Of a DNA stretch of 6,486 nt, positions 5,534 to 6,486 are shown piece by piece (position 1 is the first letter of the stretch; each line of letters starts with the position of its first letter). This DNA comes from Thermomicrobiales bacterium. Lineage in GTDB: Bacteria; Chloroflexota; Chloroflexia; Thermomicrobiales; UBA6265. The translations under genes and the position numbers were made by a program. Location: the NCBI GenBank assembly GCA_025928535.1, contig JAICJJ010000171.1, positions 1-6,486 of the forward strand, given 5' to 3'. Under the pieces are notes generated by a model. It saw nothing but the letters and a program-made list of their open reading frames with translations, was not told where the DNA came from and ran no database searches.

Positions 5534-6486
5534 ATGATCGCGGGGCTCCGATCCGTTCGCGCCATGCCGCCGACTCGGCGGCCGCTCTCCACCTGGCAGC
5601 GCCACGCCATCGCCTTGCTCGTCGTGGCGGCGGCGACCGCCGTCATGCTCGCCGTTCGCTCAGCGCTCGGCGTGCTCAACGTCGCCGAGCTCTATCTCAT
5701 CGTGTTCGTACTCCTGACGGTCACGGTCGGACGCGGGCCGGGCGCGTTCGCCGCCGCTGCCGCAGTGCTTTCGTTCGATTACTTCTTCATCCCGCCCTAC
5801 TACACGTTCACCCCGATCCGCGGCGACCATGTGCTCGTGATGGTCGCCTTCCTCGTCGTCGCCTTCGTCACGGGCAAGTTGGTCGACCGCAGCCACGCCG
5901 AAGCCGAGGCGGCCCAACGCGAACAACGACGGTCGGCGCAGTTGGTCACGTTCACGGGCGCCTTGCTCGGTAAGGTCACCCAGGAAGCGACCCTCGCCGC
6001 CATCACCGAACAGATCGTCGACATCACCGGGGCGACCATGTGTCGCATCTTCCTGTATGATGACAATGGCGGTCTTGTCGAGCGGGCCTGCTTTCCGCCG
6101 GCGCTTTGCCCCGAACGAGACCATCGGCCTTCGGCGCTGGTCGGGTCCGGCGCGGCGGGCCGGCGCGCGCCGCCGCCCCGATCCACGAACGACGTGCGCT
6201 CGATCCCGCTCACGACCGGCGACCGTCTCGACGGCATGCTCGAGATCACCGGGCCGAAGTCGATCGGCGCCACGCAAGACGATGAGGGACTGCTGCACGG
6301 GTTGGCGAACCAGACCGCGCTGGCGCTGGAGCGGGCACGCCTGGCGGAATTGGCGGCACAGGCCGTCGCGCTGGCCGAGTCGGACGAACTCAAGTCGGCG
6401 CTGCTCTCCGCCGTCTCCCACGACCTCCGCACGCCGCTGGCGACGATCATGACCGCGGCGACGGCGTTGCTCGACCGCTCGGTCGA
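5534..6486 (+). CDS. KdpD-like DUF4118 membrane sensor histidine kinase, 3' end missing
   Basis: The frame is open from ATG 5534 to the right edge (317 complete codons). Four closely packed hydrophobic helices (about 24-42, 49-66, 69-86 and 97-116) form a DUF4118 domain, with FDYFFIPPYYTFTP (81-94) matching the signature seen in KdpD. A cytoplasmic helix and a GAF-like region (about 137-266) follow. HisKA then begins at about 283, with the H-box SHDLRTPL and phospho-acceptor His296. The ATPase domain lies beyond the window. It starts directly at the membrane domain, without the KdpD sensor and Usp domains that precede it in full KdpD, so potassium sensing should not be assumed. Residues 195-222 are unusually rich in Arg, Pro and Gly. 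The ribosome binding site is weak (GAGAGA), and Met11 (5564) is an alternative start. It is divergent from the sugar operon and probably unrelated; a response-regulator gene may follow. Confidence 0.9.
   Translation, partial: MIAGLRSVRAMPPTRRPLSTWQRHAIALLVVAAATAVMLAVRSALGVLNVAELYLIVFVLLTVTVGRGPGAFAAAAAVLSFDYFFIPPYYTFTPIRGDHVLVMVAFLVVAFVTGKLVDRSHAEAEAAQREQRRSAQLVTFTGALLGKVTQEATLAAITEQIVDITGATMCRIFLYDDNGGLVERACFPPALCPERDHRPSALVGSGAAGRRAPPPRSTNDVRSIPLTTGDRLDGMLEITGPKSIGATQDDEGLLHGLANQTALALERARLAELAAQAVALAESDELKSALLSAVSHDLRTPLATIMTAATALLDRSV

Noticed and set aside
5236..5679. A minus-strand frame through the divergent region
   Set aside because: It translates the palindromic repeat and the start of the kinase gene backwards, with no domain or ribosome binding site.
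5660..6450. Two long minus-strand frames (5660-6421 and 5800-6450)
   Set aside because: Both are antisense shadows of the histidine kinase, which carries the DUF4118 signature and the H-box.

Overview
The window is GC-rich bacterial DNA with strong G/C preference at third codon positions. It looks like a chromosomal sugar-uptake locus next to an unrelated two-component sensor gene. No rRNA, tRNA or other lineage marker is present, so taxonomy is inference. The twin-arginine solute-binding protein without a lipobox, the KdpD-like DUF4118 kinase lacking a KdpD sensor domain, and the palindromic intergenic repeat together suggest Chloroflexota (Thermomicrobia-like). An actinobacterial or alphaproteobacterial source cannot be excluded.

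Positions 1-5167 are one minus-strand gene cluster, transcribed right to left. The order is a LacI-family repressor (4139-5167), a Tat-exported family 1 solute-binding protein (2762-4060), a MalF/UgpA-type permease (1778-2698), a MalG/UgpE-type permease (896-1750) and a Gfo/Idh/MocA oxidoreductase cut by the left edge (1-884). The gaps are 78, 63, 27 and 11 bp, which fits one operon. A promoter (TTGACC, 17 bp, TAACGT with extended TG) lies upstream of lacI. A 26-bp near-perfect palindrome centred on CCGG covers its predicted start site, so the repressor probably controls itself and the operon. The logic is regulated import of a sugar or polyol followed by NAD(P)-dependent oxidation or epimerisation. 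No ATP-binding subunit is present, so it must lie beyond the left edge or be shared from elsewhere. The substrate cannot be read from the sequence.

The two larger gaps inside the operon hold RNA structure. A 12-bp GC stem separates the binding-protein and permease genes. A leader with several hairpins precedes the binding-protein gene.

Positions 5168-5533 are a 366-bp divergent intergenic region. It holds the lacI promoter and operator, a 109-bp element with 24/25-bp terminal inverted repeats made of palindromes (5278-5386), and a weak candidate promoter for the rightward gene. From 5534 to the right edge runs the N-terminal part of a membrane sensor histidine kinase (four DUF4118 helices, GAF-like region, HisKA with an SHDLRTPL H-box).

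I see no wholly new system. The most notable non-coding signals are the palindromic repeat element, the promoter/operator arrangement, and the structured gaps around the binding-protein gene.
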